Below are positions 1 to 7,587 of a DNA stretch of 64,000 nt, piece by piece. The number at the start of each line of letters is the position of its first letter. Position 1 is the first letter of the stretch. The stretch is from Gammaproteobacteria bacterium. GTDB lineage: Bacteria; Pseudomonadota; Gammaproteobacteria; Pseudomonadales; JAUIET01. The stretch covers positions 77,905-141,904 of the forward strand of contig JAUIET010000005.1 of NCBI GenBank assembly GCA_030429735.1. The letters run 5' to 3'. A model generated the notes under the pieces. The model saw nothing but the letters and a program-made list of their open reading frames with translations, ran no database searches and was not told the origin of the DNA. Made by a program: the position numbers and the translations under genes.

Positions 1-143
1 CTGAACGGTTGTTCCCGGTAGTTCGCAAATGTCACCTGCGAATTCGGACTGGGAGGAATGCCCTGCATTGCCGCGTCGGTTTGTGCTCTAAGCAGTGTGC
101 TGGGTAACAGAGTGATAAAGGCGACTAATGCAAAAATTTTCAT
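1..143 (-). CDS. Secreted serine-hydrolase-like protein, N-terminus only
   Basis: Partial gene running off the left edge; only the first 47 codons are present. From the ATG at 143 the product starts with Lys, then a hydrophobic run (about residues 4-18) and a plausible signal-peptidase site near Ala20. The mature start reads PPSPNSQVTFANYREQPF, which resembles the N-termini of beta-lactamase-fold (class C / 6-aminohexanoate-dimer hydrolase type) periplasmic hydrolases, where a similar Pro-rich stretch is followed by an N-[WY]-R-x-x-P-F motif. No catalytic SxxK motif is in view, so the family call is tentative. It is divergent from the methyltransferase at 298 with about 150 bp between them. 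Confidence 0.4.
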   Translation of the reverse strand, partial: MKIFALVAFITLLPSTLLRAQTDAAMQGIPPSPNSQVTFANYREQPF

Positions 144-200
144 AATGATTCGAGCCGAAGAAAGGGTTGCTTATAGTGCTATCGACGACGTAAACGTGCA

Positions 201-234
201 AGCCGTTTGCAACGGAAAACGGCTACACTATGCT
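201..234 (+). promoter_or_regulatory. Inverted repeat overlapping a candidate promoter
   Basis: An 8-bp perfect inverted repeat (AGCCGTTT at 201-208, AAACGGCT at 217-224) lies between the divergent genes. A weak sigma70-like promoter overlaps it: TTGCAA at 207-212, 16-bp spacer, TATGCT at 229-234, reading toward the methyltransferase at 298. The overlap would fit an operator, but no regulator can be named. Confidence 0.25.
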
Positions 235-297
235 AAGACAAATTGTTTATTCCTTGCAGCCAGTGATAACATCCCGGCGGCAAACAGGTACCCATCT

Positions 298-1347
298 ATG
301 AACACCCTTTTTACTCGATTACTCTCTGAGAAACCCTGGCTGTTGGCCGACGGCGCGACGGGAACCAACCTGTTCGCTATGGGTTTGATGAGCGGCGATT
401 CGCCCGAACTCTGGAATGCCGAGCATCCAGACAGAATCAGTGCACACTACCAGAGTTTCGTTGATGCCGGGTCCGATATTATTTTGACTAATACGTTCGG
501 TGGAACACGCTACCGACTGAAGCTGCACAATGCGCAAGACAGAGTTCATGAGCTCAATGTGAATGGCGCCAGGTTGTTGGTGGATTGTGTGCGTAGCAGT
601 GGTCGCGACATTGTTGTGGCCGGTTCGATGGGGCCAACAGGGGAAATTCTGCAACCGGCTGGTGAGCTTGACCCGGCGCTGGCTGAAGCGGCCTTTGCGG
701 AGCAGGCAATGGCTTTGAAAGAAGGCGGGGTTGATGTGTTGTGGATTGAAACCATCTCATCCACCGAGGAAAGCCAGGCAGCGGTCAAAGGTGCGGCGGT
801 TGCTGGCTTGCCCATTGTGCTGACACTCAGTATCGACACGAATGGCCGAACGATGATGGGCTTGACCGGCGAAGATCTTGTACGCTTGCAGCCGCAGTTA
901 CATGCGCTGCCCGCCGCATTCGGAACGAACTGCGGACTGGGTGCATCGGAAGTTGTGGCTGCTGTAGTGAACATGAAAACAGCCTGTGAACAAGCCGGCG
1001 TAGAGCCGTTCATTGTTGCCAAGGCGAACTGTGGCATTCCCGAATGGGTGGACGGAGAAATTCGCTACAACGGCACACCGGAATTGATGGCGCAGTTTGC
1101 TACTATGGCTGTGGATGCAGGTGCCCGCATCGTGGGTGGTTGCTGTGGCACAACACCGCAGCATATTGCTGAAATGCGTGAGGCGCTCGACAATCATCAG
1201 CGTGGTGAGTTGCCTGGTATGAACCACATCATTTCCACCCTGGGTGACATCACGGCAGGTGCGAAAGCGCAGCTGGCCGGCGACACGAGTATTGCAGGTG
1301 GCGCTGTGGGTGGCGCCCAGAGGCGCAGCTCAAGGAGAAGGAAGTAA
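298..1347 (+). CDS. Betaine-homocysteine S-methyltransferase-like enzyme
   Basis: Cytoplasmic zinc enzyme of the homocysteine S-methyltransferase fold, 349 residues, about the usual length. It should transfer a methyl group to homocysteine to give methionine; glycine betaine as donor is the likely but unproven choice. Visible motifs: DGATGTNL near residues 18-25, the zinc Cys212 in FGTNCGLG, and the paired zinc cysteines Cys282-Cys283 in GGCCGTT. An open frame extends upstream to 58, but that extension has no homologous character, so the ATG at 298 is chosen. The stop overlaps the start of the rhodanese gene by one base (TAATG), so the two are probably co-translated. A second enzyme of this fold lies at 3605. 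Confidence 0.8.
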   Translation: MNTLFTRLLSEKPWLLADGATGTNLFAMGLMSGDSPELWNAEHPDRISAHYQSFVDAGSDIILTNTFGGTRYRLKLHNAQDRVHELNVNGARLLVDCVRSSGRDIVVAGSMGPTGEILQPAGELDPALAEAAFAEQAMALKEGGVDVLWIETISSTEESQAAVKGAAVAGLPIVLTLSIDTNGRTMMGLTGEDLVRLQPQLHALPAAFGTNCGLGASEVVAAVVNMKTACEQAGVEPFIVAKANCGIPEWVDGEIRYNGTPELMAQFATMAVDAGARIVGGCCGTTPQHIAEMREALDNHQRGELPGMNHIISTLGDITAGAKAQLAGDTSIAGGAVGGAQRRSSRRRK

Positions 1348-1727
1348 TGCGTATGAAAACGTTTATCGCAATGGTATTGCTGGCGCTCTGTTCTAGCCTC
1401 GCCCAAGCAGAAGCAATTCAATACATCAATATTGAGAACGCCAAAGCCTTGCACGAAAGTGGTGCCCAGTTTATTGATACCCGCTCAATTATCGAAACAA
1501 AACTTGGCATGATTGAAGGGGCACTGCACATTCCCTACGATCAAGTGCAGGAGCAGCAAGCCGCCATAGATAAGCAAAAGCCGGTTGTTTTATATTGCGC
1601 AGTGGGAGGTCGGGCCGGCAGGGCGGCTGATACCCTGCACTCGCTGGGGTATCAGCGAGTGCATGTAATCGGCAATGGACAGGGCTTCAGCGACTGGAAA
1701 GATGCAGGCTACCCGCTGGAGCCCTAG
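1347..1727 (+). CDS. Exported single-domain rhodanese
   Basis: A 126-residue single rhodanese domain behind a signal peptide (hydrophobic residues 5-16, cleavage near ALA-QAEA at about 22). The active-site loop is CAVGGRAGRA with the persulfide cysteine at residue 84; the CH2-like tail GFSDWKDAGYP is the usual rhodanese C-terminus. Predicted periplasmic sulfur-transfer or sulfur-carrier role; the partner is not evident. It follows the betaine-homocysteine methyltransferase by a TAATG overlap, which suggests a link to sulfur or methionine metabolism, though that is inference from context only. Confidence 0.8.
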   Translation: MRMKTFIAMVLLALCSSLAQAEAIQYINIENAKALHESGAQFIDTRSIIETKLGMIEGALHIPYDQVQEQQAAIDKQKPVVLYCAVGGRAGRAADTLHSLGYQRVHVIGNGQGFSDWKDAGYPLEP

Positions 1728-1737
1728 GGAAGCAGCG

Positions 1738-2172
1738 TCAAGCCATCACTGTAACGCGTACCGCGTTGATCGCCATTACAATCAGACAGGTACTTGATAA
1801 AGCAAATAGTACGACGCGCACAGGGACAGTGTTAATCAATATCTGCCAAAGGCTGTGGGCAATACGCAAGCCAACATAAGCCCAGGCAAGCTGCAGGTTG
1901 AGTCCACTGCCTGCGCCAGCCAGGGCCAGCACTGCAACCACCGCGTAAAACAGCGTGGGTTGTTCCATCAAGTGCGTGTAGTTGTGCGACTTCCAGTTCA
2001 CTTTTTCCGGCAAGGAACTTTCAATATCCTGGTAACGGGTGCCGGCTGGTCCATTGGCCAGGTCAATTCCTGCTTTTTTGAACGCAGGAAAGCGCGTAAC
2101 AATCATCCACATCATTACGGTTAAAGACCACAGAATAAGTACGGCGGCTGGGGCGAGGATCGGGCTGTTCAT
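1738..2172 (-). CDS. MAPEG-family membrane protein
   Basis: 144 residues with four predicted membrane helices (about 8-27, 72-90, 95-113 and 118-137), the topology of the MAPEG superfamily (membrane-associated proteins in eicosanoid and glutathione metabolism). The E-x-x-x-x-N-x-x-E-like region before helix 2 (NYTHLMEQPTLFYA) is typical of bacterial MAPEG members. Function of such bacterial members is mostly unknown; a glutathione-linked activity is possible. Its ATG overlaps the stop of the upstream phosphoesterase gene (ATGA), so both are probably one transcript. Convergent with the rhodanese gene. Confidence 0.75.
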   Translation of the reverse strand: MNSPILAPAAVLILWSLTVMMWMIVTRFPAFKKAGIDLANGPAGTRYQDIESSLPEKVNWKSHNYTHLMEQPTLFYAVVAVLALAGAGSGLNLQLAWAYVGLRIAHSLWQILINTVPVRVVLFALSSTCLIVMAINAVRVTVMA

Positions 2173-3527
2173 AAAGACTCCTGATTATTGATGGAAAAGC
2201 GTTGATGAAAGTCAGGTAAGTCGATGCGAAAATCATCGGCTTTATAGAATTCTTCATCACTCATGGCGGGTTGCTCGTGAGCACGATACCACTTCGCGTA
2301 ATTCGTTTCCTGCGCTGAATACTTCCGGTAATGACTGGAGTAGGTTTTCACTGAAATATACGGCGTGTCGGCACCGAGATTAAACTGCATCAGCCGAAAC
2401 CAGCCATCGCCAATGCCAACCGGTCGGTTCATCATCGGGTCCAAAGGCTGACCAGCGTCCAGGCCCACCTGGCCACGGTCCTGGTAATCGGCCAACACCT
2501 GATGCACTGCCTGACCAAATGCATTGTCATCTACGCGGTAGTTCTGCCCATGTTGGTGGCCACACACGACCAGGAATATCTGCGAGTGTTGACTGAATAG
2601 CTTCTCCCACATCTGTTGTGGCCCATTATTTCCGCCGGGGTCTGCCGCTGCAAGGTCTACCAGTGGGTTGGCAATTCGTTCTCCGCGGGTATTTAGATAA
2701 TCGTGCGTTGAGACGATCGTGGGCTTGCCTTTGTGCGCTTCAAGCACGCTTTCCGCCCAGTGCAGCACATCGTCACCAGGCTGCATTTCCAGCGCGATGT
2801 GCAGGAATTGATAGCCGCCAGCACTAAACACCTGCGCGCTGCTGGTGCCACCTTTGTAGCTTGCTACGTACCAGGGTTTGCCATCAAAAAACGCCGTATC
2901 AGCACCGAACACCGAGCGAAAATTATCCAGGCCACCCACATGCAAGGTTCCGATGGCTTTTACGAACGCGCGTTCAGGCTCAGGGATCGCCGCGTAGTCG
3001 GGTGAATACCCCTCTACGCTCCACATAGCATCGTAGTCGTGATTGCCCGGTGCAACGCCAAACGGTAGGCCGGAGTCGCTGATCAAGGCATAGGCCTCAC
3101 GCGCTTTTGGTAGCTCGAAACGCGCGGTGCCATCTTTGGGGCCTAGATAGTCATTGAAACCCGCAGGCAAATCCATGCGTGCCTTGATGCCGCGCGCGGC
3201 ATGCTCGTCATCCATTGCCTTGCTTTGGTGCTGCCACACGTCGCCTACGGAGGCTACAAATACAATGTCACCGCCATTGTTCACCGCGTTGTTGGCAATG
3301 TGCCGCATTTGTTCAACAAACAGATCGCCAGCGTCGATGGCAAACCCCTCGTTTTTCTGGTGCGTATAGTCGGCGTAATTTTGAGTATCTGGAATAACTG
3401 CGACAGTGAAGGTCTTGCTGTTGGTAGAGCCTGCGGTCGGTTCAGCGGCGCAGCCCGCAACAAGCACAGCGGTGACGCCGCACAACAGCAATCTGGACAG
3501 CAATTTCCTATGCATTTGATGATTCAT
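2169..3527 (-). CDS. Calcineurin-like metallophosphoesterase lipoprotein
   Basis: 452 residues with a lipoprotein signal: hydrophobic residues 12-25 and lipobox LVAGC, acylated at Cys26. The dimetal phosphoesterase signature is complete: DTQNY at 47-51, GDVWQH at 95-100, GNHD at 161-164, a later STHDY and CGHQHGQ. This predicts a periplasmic or outer-membrane-anchored phosphoesterase; the substrate is not evident. An in-frame Met at residue 5 could also be the start. Overlaps the MAPEG gene downstream by 4 bases and is divergent from the homocysteine methyltransferase at 3605. Confidence 0.8.
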   Translation of the reverse strand: MNHQMHRKLLSRLLLCGVTAVLVAGCAAEPTAGSTNSKTFTVAVIPDTQNYADYTHQKNEGFAIDAGDLFVEQMRHIANNAVNNGGDIVFVASVGDVWQHQSKAMDDEHAARGIKARMDLPAGFNDYLGPKDGTARFELPKAREAYALISDSGLPFGVAPGNHDYDAMWSVEGYSPDYAAIPEPERAFVKAIGTLHVGGLDNFRSVFGADTAFFDGKPWYVASYKGGTSSAQVFSAGGYQFLHIALEMQPGDDVLHWAESVLEAHKGKPTIVSTHDYLNTRGERIANPLVDLAAADPGGNNGPQQMWEKLFSQHSQIFLVVCGHQHGQNYRVDDNAFGQAVHQVLADYQDRGQVGLDAGQPLDPMMNRPVGIGDGWFRLMQFNLGADTPYISVKTYSSHYRKYSAQETNYAKWYRAHEQPAMSDEEFYKADDFRIDLPDFHQRFSINNQESL

Positions 3528-3604
3528 TGTGGCGTTCGTCCATTCCTATACGCAGCGTCACCAGTGTACACTTTGATGCGTTTCGATTGGAGTGTTTTGA
3601 GACC

Positions 3605-4525
3605 ATGGCAGTGACACAGAAAGTACAGATTCTGGATGGCGGCATGGGTCGCCAGCTTAAAGCAATGGGGGCCCCGTTCCGTCAGCCTGAGTGGTCGGCG
3701 TTGGCTCTAATGGAAGCCCCGGACGCTGCAAGTCTGGCCCATCGACAATTCGTAGAAGCCGGTGCCACCATCATCACTACCAATAACTACGCGGTTGTTC
3801 CGTTTCATTTGGGGGATGCACGTTTCGATGAACAAGCAGAAAAACTGATTGGTCTTGCAGGAGCACTCGCCCGGCAGGAAGCGCAATCTGCACTGGCGAC
3901 TGTGCGCGTAGCGGGCAGCCTGCCACCTTTGTTTGGCTCGTATAGACCTGAATTTTTTGACGCCGAAAAAGCCGAGCCGCTGTACCGAAGAATCATCGAT
4001 AGTCTGGCTCCGCATATCGATATCTGGCTGGCCGAAACAATCAGTTGTCTGGCCGAGTTTAATGCGATACGTGATGCATTGCATAATCAGCGTGCTGACT
4101 TTTGGGTGTCTTTCACGTTGAGCGATGAGCTAACAGTAGACGGTCGTGCGCAATTGCGCTCAGAAGAATCGATCGCGACCCTGTTTGAAGGAGTCAGGGC
4201 GAGTGAAGGCAAGCCAGTGCAAGGGGTTTTATTCAATTGCAGCCAGCCTGAAATGATCACGCTGGCTTTGCAGGAGTTACACGAACTGCTGGCTGCAAGC
4301 GACAGGCAATGGCTGACTGGAGGCTACGGCAATGCGTTTACTCCGCGCGGCAAGCAGGCCGAAGCAAACAGCGATATAGCCGATTTGCGCGATGAGTTAA
4401 CGCCAACGCACTACGCTGAGTTTGCGGACAGCTGGCGCCAGCTTGGCGCAACCGTGCTCGGCGGCTGCTGTGGAATTGGTCCAGAACATATTGCGCAGGT
4501 TAAAAAGGTCATGGAAGCGGGCTAG
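3605..4525 (+). CDS. Homocysteine S-methyltransferase family protein
   Basis: 306 residues of the same zinc fold as the gene at 298 but clearly diverged. It begins ILDGGMGRQLKAMG; the zinc ligands are Cys212 (LFNCSQPE) and Cys288-Cys289 (GGCCGIGPEH). Expected to make methionine from homocysteine with a methylated donor (S-methylmethionine, betaine or a related sulfonium/ammonium compound). An open frame reaches back to 3527 but would overlap the divergent phosphoesterase start, so the ATG at 3605 is preferred. The 3' end overlaps the convergent RDD gene over the palindrome CTAG. Confidence 0.75.
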   Translation: MAVTQKVQILDGGMGRQLKAMGAPFRQPEWSALALMEAPDAASLAHRQFVEAGATIITTNNYAVVPFHLGDARFDEQAEKLIGLAGALARQEAQSALATVRVAGSLPPLFGSYRPEFFDAEKAEPLYRRIIDSLAPHIDIWLAETISCLAEFNAIRDALHNQRADFWVSFTLSDELTVDGRAQLRSEESIATLFEGVRASEGKPVQGVLFNCSQPEMITLALQELHELLAASDRQWLTGGYGNAFTPRGKQAEANSDIADLRDELTPTHYAEFADSWRQLGATVLGGCCGIGPEHIAQVKKVMEAG

Positions 4526-4956
4526 CGAATGTCGCGGTTCTGGGTTTCCCGGATGACAACCGTGCCGGCAAGTTTGTCATGCCAGCCTTGCTTGCGTTGG
4601 TCAAAAGCAACCCAGATAAGCCCCAGCCCCAATGGTATTGCCGCTATATAGTAACTTAGGTAACGGCCAATAAACTGCGCCGTGGAAGGCTTGTCACCAT
4701 TGTCGGCGTCTACAATGCGCATTTTCAGTATTATTTTTCCAGGCGTGGCTGATTTATAGATCCAGAACAAAATGATAACGAGTGCCGGTGCCAGGTAGTT
4801 GAGAATAATGCCAATGAAGCCGCCGCCACCGGCTATTAACGCATCTGCGTCTAAAAACAGGATGACTATGGGGGCGATCAGTATCAGTATAAATATCGAA
4901 TCAAGAATAAACGCCAGAAACCGAATCCAAAAGCCTGCGAATTCTACTTCGTTCAT
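4522..4956 (-). CDS. RDD-family membrane protein
   Basis: 144 residues starting MNEVEFAGFWIRFLAF, the standard entry of RDD-domain proteins (Arg12, Asp19 in the first helix). Three membrane helices are visible (about 10-38, 50-72 and 97-117), followed by the family's terminal motif QRKQGWHDKLAGTVVI. Function in this family is generally unknown, with some members linked to ion homeostasis. A longer frame to 5076 exists, but its extra 40 residues are unlike the family. Convergent with the methyltransferase at 3605. Confidence 0.8.
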   Translation of the reverse strand: MNEVEFAGFWIRFLAFILDSIFILILIAPIVILFLDADALIAGGGGFIGIILNYLAPALVIILFWIYKSATPGKIILKMRIVDADNGDKPSTAQFIGRYLSYYIAAIPLGLGLIWVAFDQRKQGWHDKLAGTVVIRETQNRDIR

Positions 4957-5207
4957 CGTCTGCTTGCCTTTTGTTCGAATTTTTGGAAATAACGCCGTCG
5001 CGTAGATTGGCTGCCAGTCTAACCCTGCGGATGCCGCGTGGCTACTGCCAACTGGGCTTTGACGTGATTGTGACAAAAAGTAAAGACCGGCATACTATTG
5101 GCTCTGTAATTAAGCGCGCTTACGAGCTTGGCTTTACAGACCATTCAGCGTTTCATATAAAGGCTTTAATCGAATCCAGATTGGCTCGTAAACAGGGAGC
5201 ATCCTGA
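4957..5207. other. Intergenic region with a doubtful 78-codon frame
   Basis: Between the divergent RDD gene and the gene at 5208 an open frame (plus strand, 4971-5207) reads up to the next start. Its later part contains AYELGFTDHSAFH, similar in look to the second helix-turn-helix of AraC-type regulators, but the conserved RAFKRW sequel is missing. I treat it as noncoding or a remnant. The region should also carry the promoters of both neighbours, though none stands out. Confidence 0.2.
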
Positions 5208-5810
5208 ATGCCATCTCATACACCACGCAACTTTGAGCAATGGTTGCAGTCTATTGAACTGCTCAATCCCTGCTATGCATTCAGCCCTGACATCGCGCAA
5301 CTATTGCGCATTACCGCTGGCCTCACCGATTACGCTGTGTTGCTCTGCAGCGGCACCAGCACCCTGGCGTATGTGCCCTGGTTGCGAGACGGTATGTCCA
5401 TGAACAGCCGCTTGCTTATTCATTTGGCGGCTGAATCCGGCCCGGCGGAGGGCTTGCTGACACAGCAAACACAAGCTGATATTCGAGTGGCAGGCCACCG
5501 TCAGCAAACCGAAGAGTTTCTGGGCGATATCTCACACCATCGCATGAACCTGTTACTGCTTGAGTTGACTGATGATTGTATGCAGTGCATGCCTGAGTGG
5601 CAGACCATTTTGGCTGACAACGGCTTGCTTGTGTTACTGGGCCAGGCTGAGCGCTTGCAAAAAATGCGCGCGGCGTACGCAGATCAATTCTTTTTTGCTG
5701 CCATTGCGCCAACTGCAGGCAACGCTGGTATGGTGCTTATGACCCGCAAGGGCTTGCAGCATACAGCCAGCCGACGCGGTGGCCGATCTCGCCGCAAAAC
5801 ACGGGTATAA
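5208..5810 (+). CDS. Putative SAM-dependent O-methyltransferase-like protein
   Basis: 200 residues, soluble. The layout suggests a class I methyltransferase fold of the O-methyltransferase type: an acidic MNLLLLELTDD strand near residues 108-118, then DNGLLVLLGQAERL resembling the usual strand 5/helix E (a gain-of-product motif DNxLxxG). A classical glycine-rich SAM motif is not clear, so catalytic competence is uncertain. The C-terminus is basic (RRGGRSRRKTR), possibly nucleic-acid binding. It is followed 36 bp later by the crotonase gene on the same strand. Confidence 0.45.
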   Translation: MPSHTPRNFEQWLQSIELLNPCYAFSPDIAQLLRITAGLTDYAVLLCSGTSTLAYVPWLRDGMSMNSRLLIHLAAESGPAEGLLTQQTQADIRVAGHRQQTEEFLGDISHHRMNLLLLELTDDCMQCMPEWQTILADNGLLVLLGQAERLQKMRAAYADQFFFAAIAPTAGNAGMVLMTRKGLQHTASRRGGRSRRKTRV

Positions 5811-5846
5811 TCAGCACCGAATGATTGGAATCGTACAGGCCTCTTT

Positions 5847-6692
5847 ATGACTTACAGCTGTTTTGACCTAGAGATAAGCAACAATATCGCGCACATCACC
5901 TTTTCAAGGCCTGAAAAGCGCAACAGCATGCCGCCATTGTTTTGGGATGAGCTGCCTGAGGCGGTAATCGATATTGATCTCAACTGCAAAGCGCGAGTGA
6001 TCGTGATTTCCTCCACTGGACCCCACTTCACGGCCGGTTTGGATATCGGTGCTTTTCTTGGTGGCGCAGCGGATGCAGCGGAGGACGAAACGCTCGGTAG
6101 TGGCGGTGCAACGTTCTATCGCAAAGTGAAACGTATGCAGCAGAGCTTTACAGCACTGGAAGAATGCCGTATCCCGGTATTGGCGGCCATACAGGGCGGT
6201 TGCATTGGTGGAGGTGTGGATTTGACTACGGCCTGCGATATGCGATACGCAACGGAAGACGCATTTTTTGTGATTCAGGAAACCAATATAGGCATGACTG
6301 CAGACGTAGGTACGTACCCGCGCCTGCTCAATCTGATTCCAGAAGGGGTTGTACGTGAGCTGTCTTACACCGGGCGGCGGATGCCGGCGGCGGAAGCCAA
6401 AAGTTTCGGCCTGGTCAATAATGTGTACAGCGATCAGCAAACCATGTTGGACGCAGTCATGACTATCGCCGCCGACATTGCCAGCAAGGCACCGCTGGCC
6501 GTGCATGGTTGCAAGCGTATGATTACCTACTCACGAGATCACAATACGGCTGATTCGCTGGATTATATTGGTATCTGGAATGCCAGCATGTTGAACAGCG
6601 AGGAAATGCTGGAAGCAATTACCGCCAGTAGTGAGCAGCGCCCCGGTAATTTTCGGGAATTGCCTAAGGTGAGTTTGTACAATTCGAAGTGA
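5847..6692 (+). CDS. Enoyl-CoA hydratase/isomerase, dienoyl-CoA isomerase type
   Basis: 281-residue crotonase-fold enzyme. The oxyanion-hole loop is AGLDIGAF (about 63-70) and the second glycine-rich loop is IQGGCIGGGVD (115-125). Residues equivalent to the catalytic acids of rat delta3,5-delta2,4-dienoyl-CoA isomerase appear at Asp131 (CDMRY), Glu145 (QETN) and Asp153 (TADVGT). This predicts isomerisation of 3,5-dienoyl-CoA during beta-oxidation of unsaturated fatty acids. The ATG at 5847 is 36 bp after the previous gene. Convergent with the methyltransferase at 6734. Confidence 0.8.
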   Translation: MTYSCFDLEISNNIAHITFSRPEKRNSMPPLFWDELPEAVIDIDLNCKARVIVISSTGPHFTAGLDIGAFLGGAADAAEDETLGSGGATFYRKVKRMQQSFTALEECRIPVLAAIQGGCIGGGVDLTTACDMRYATEDAFFVIQETNIGMTADVGTYPRLLNLIPEGVVRELSYTGRRMPAAEAKSFGLVNNVYSDQQTMLDAVMTIAADIASKAPLAVHGCKRMITYSRDHNTADSLDYIGIWNASMLNSEEMLEAITASSEQRPGNFRELPKVSLYNSK

Positions 6693-6733
6693 ACTGTCAG
6701 CAGAGGCCGCATTTTGGCTGTGCACAACAAGCA

Positions 6734-7534
6734 TCATGCCTTACGAATCAGGGCTCTTGCCTTGCTGCCTATCGGCAAATGCTGATAAATGCGATTCATC
6801 CAGTCCTTGGATGAATAGGTCTGCCAGTCGATCAACTCAAACGATGTGGTGTCCAGCAAGTAGATAAATGCCGTGCGGCAATACTCGTTGCAGTGACCTG
6901 GGCGCCACTGTTCAGAGTACTTTTTATTCTTTAACCCCAGATTTTTTAGAAAACGCTTAACGAGGTAGGCGGCAGATGCTGTATTCGGGAACTCGAAATA
7001 CGCATAGCCGCCCGGCTTCACCAGGCAATCAATCTTTTGCATTGCCAGGTGTGGGTCCGGCAAGTGTTCGAGAACATGTTGCAAACACACCAGATCGAAT
7101 ATTTCCCGGGTGCCGTGCGTGTATTCAAGAAAATTGGCGACTGTGACCTTAATGCCCTGGTCTTGTTCTATGGCTTTTGCCGCACTTTCAGACAGCTCCA
7201 TGCCTTCTACTGCCCAACCATCCAGTCTGGCAAGATACAGCATGCTGGCGTTGCCACACCCGATATCCAGAATACGCGCTGGACTTGGAAACATTCTGGA
7301 TAAGTAGTTCCATGTCTGCACGCTGCCATGGTGCTTGTTCAATGTCATGGATGCAGGGCTGGTGTACTTTGCGGTGTATTGGGTTTGATCGAGACCCAGC
7401 CTCAGATCGTAGTTCCACAAGCGACAATTTTTGCAGCGATAATAGTGCAAGTTCCGGTTTGGGCCGTCGGACATCCAACGCTGCAGATCACCACTCGCGC
7501 ACAATCTGCAGTTAAAAGCGCATGTATTGGTCAT
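6734..7534 (-). CDS. Zinc-ribbon class I SAM-dependent methyltransferase
   Basis: 266 residues. The N-terminus carries a four-cysteine zinc site (Cys9-x2-Cys12 and Cys34-x2-Cys37), followed by a class I methyltransferase domain with SAM motif ILDIGCGNASML at 88-99 and the motif-III-like CLQHVLEHLPDP. This pattern matches methyltransferases acting in surface-polysaccharide or sugar-nucleotide modification, but the substrate cannot be told here. No other polysaccharide genes adjoin it. Confidence 0.7.
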   Translation of the reverse strand: MTNTCAFNCRLCASGDLQRWMSDGPNRNLHYYRCKNCRLWNYDLRLGLDQTQYTAKYTSPASMTLNKHHGSVQTWNYLSRMFPSPARILDIGCGNASMLYLARLDGWAVEGMELSESAAKAIEQDQGIKVTVANFLEYTHGTREIFDLVCLQHVLEHLPDPHLAMQKIDCLVKPGGYAYFEFPNTASAAYLVKRFLKNLGLKNKKYSEQWRPGHCNEYCRTAFIYLLDTTSFELIDWQTYSSKDWMNRIYQHLPIGSKARALIRKA

Positions 7535-7587
7535 TCGTCAGTGTCGCCTGGGAAACTCGTGTTCTTTTCTCGCATGCAATTCATCTG

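Noticed and set aside
4971-5207. A 78-codon frame with an AraC-HTH-like LGFTDHSAFH string
   Set aside because: The match is one short string and the conserved continuation is absent; probably chance or a small remnant.
5904-6506. A 200-codon minus-strand frame inside the crotonase gene
   Set aside because: The plus-strand crotonase has all catalytic motifs; the antisense product is His/Arg rich with no recognisable fold.
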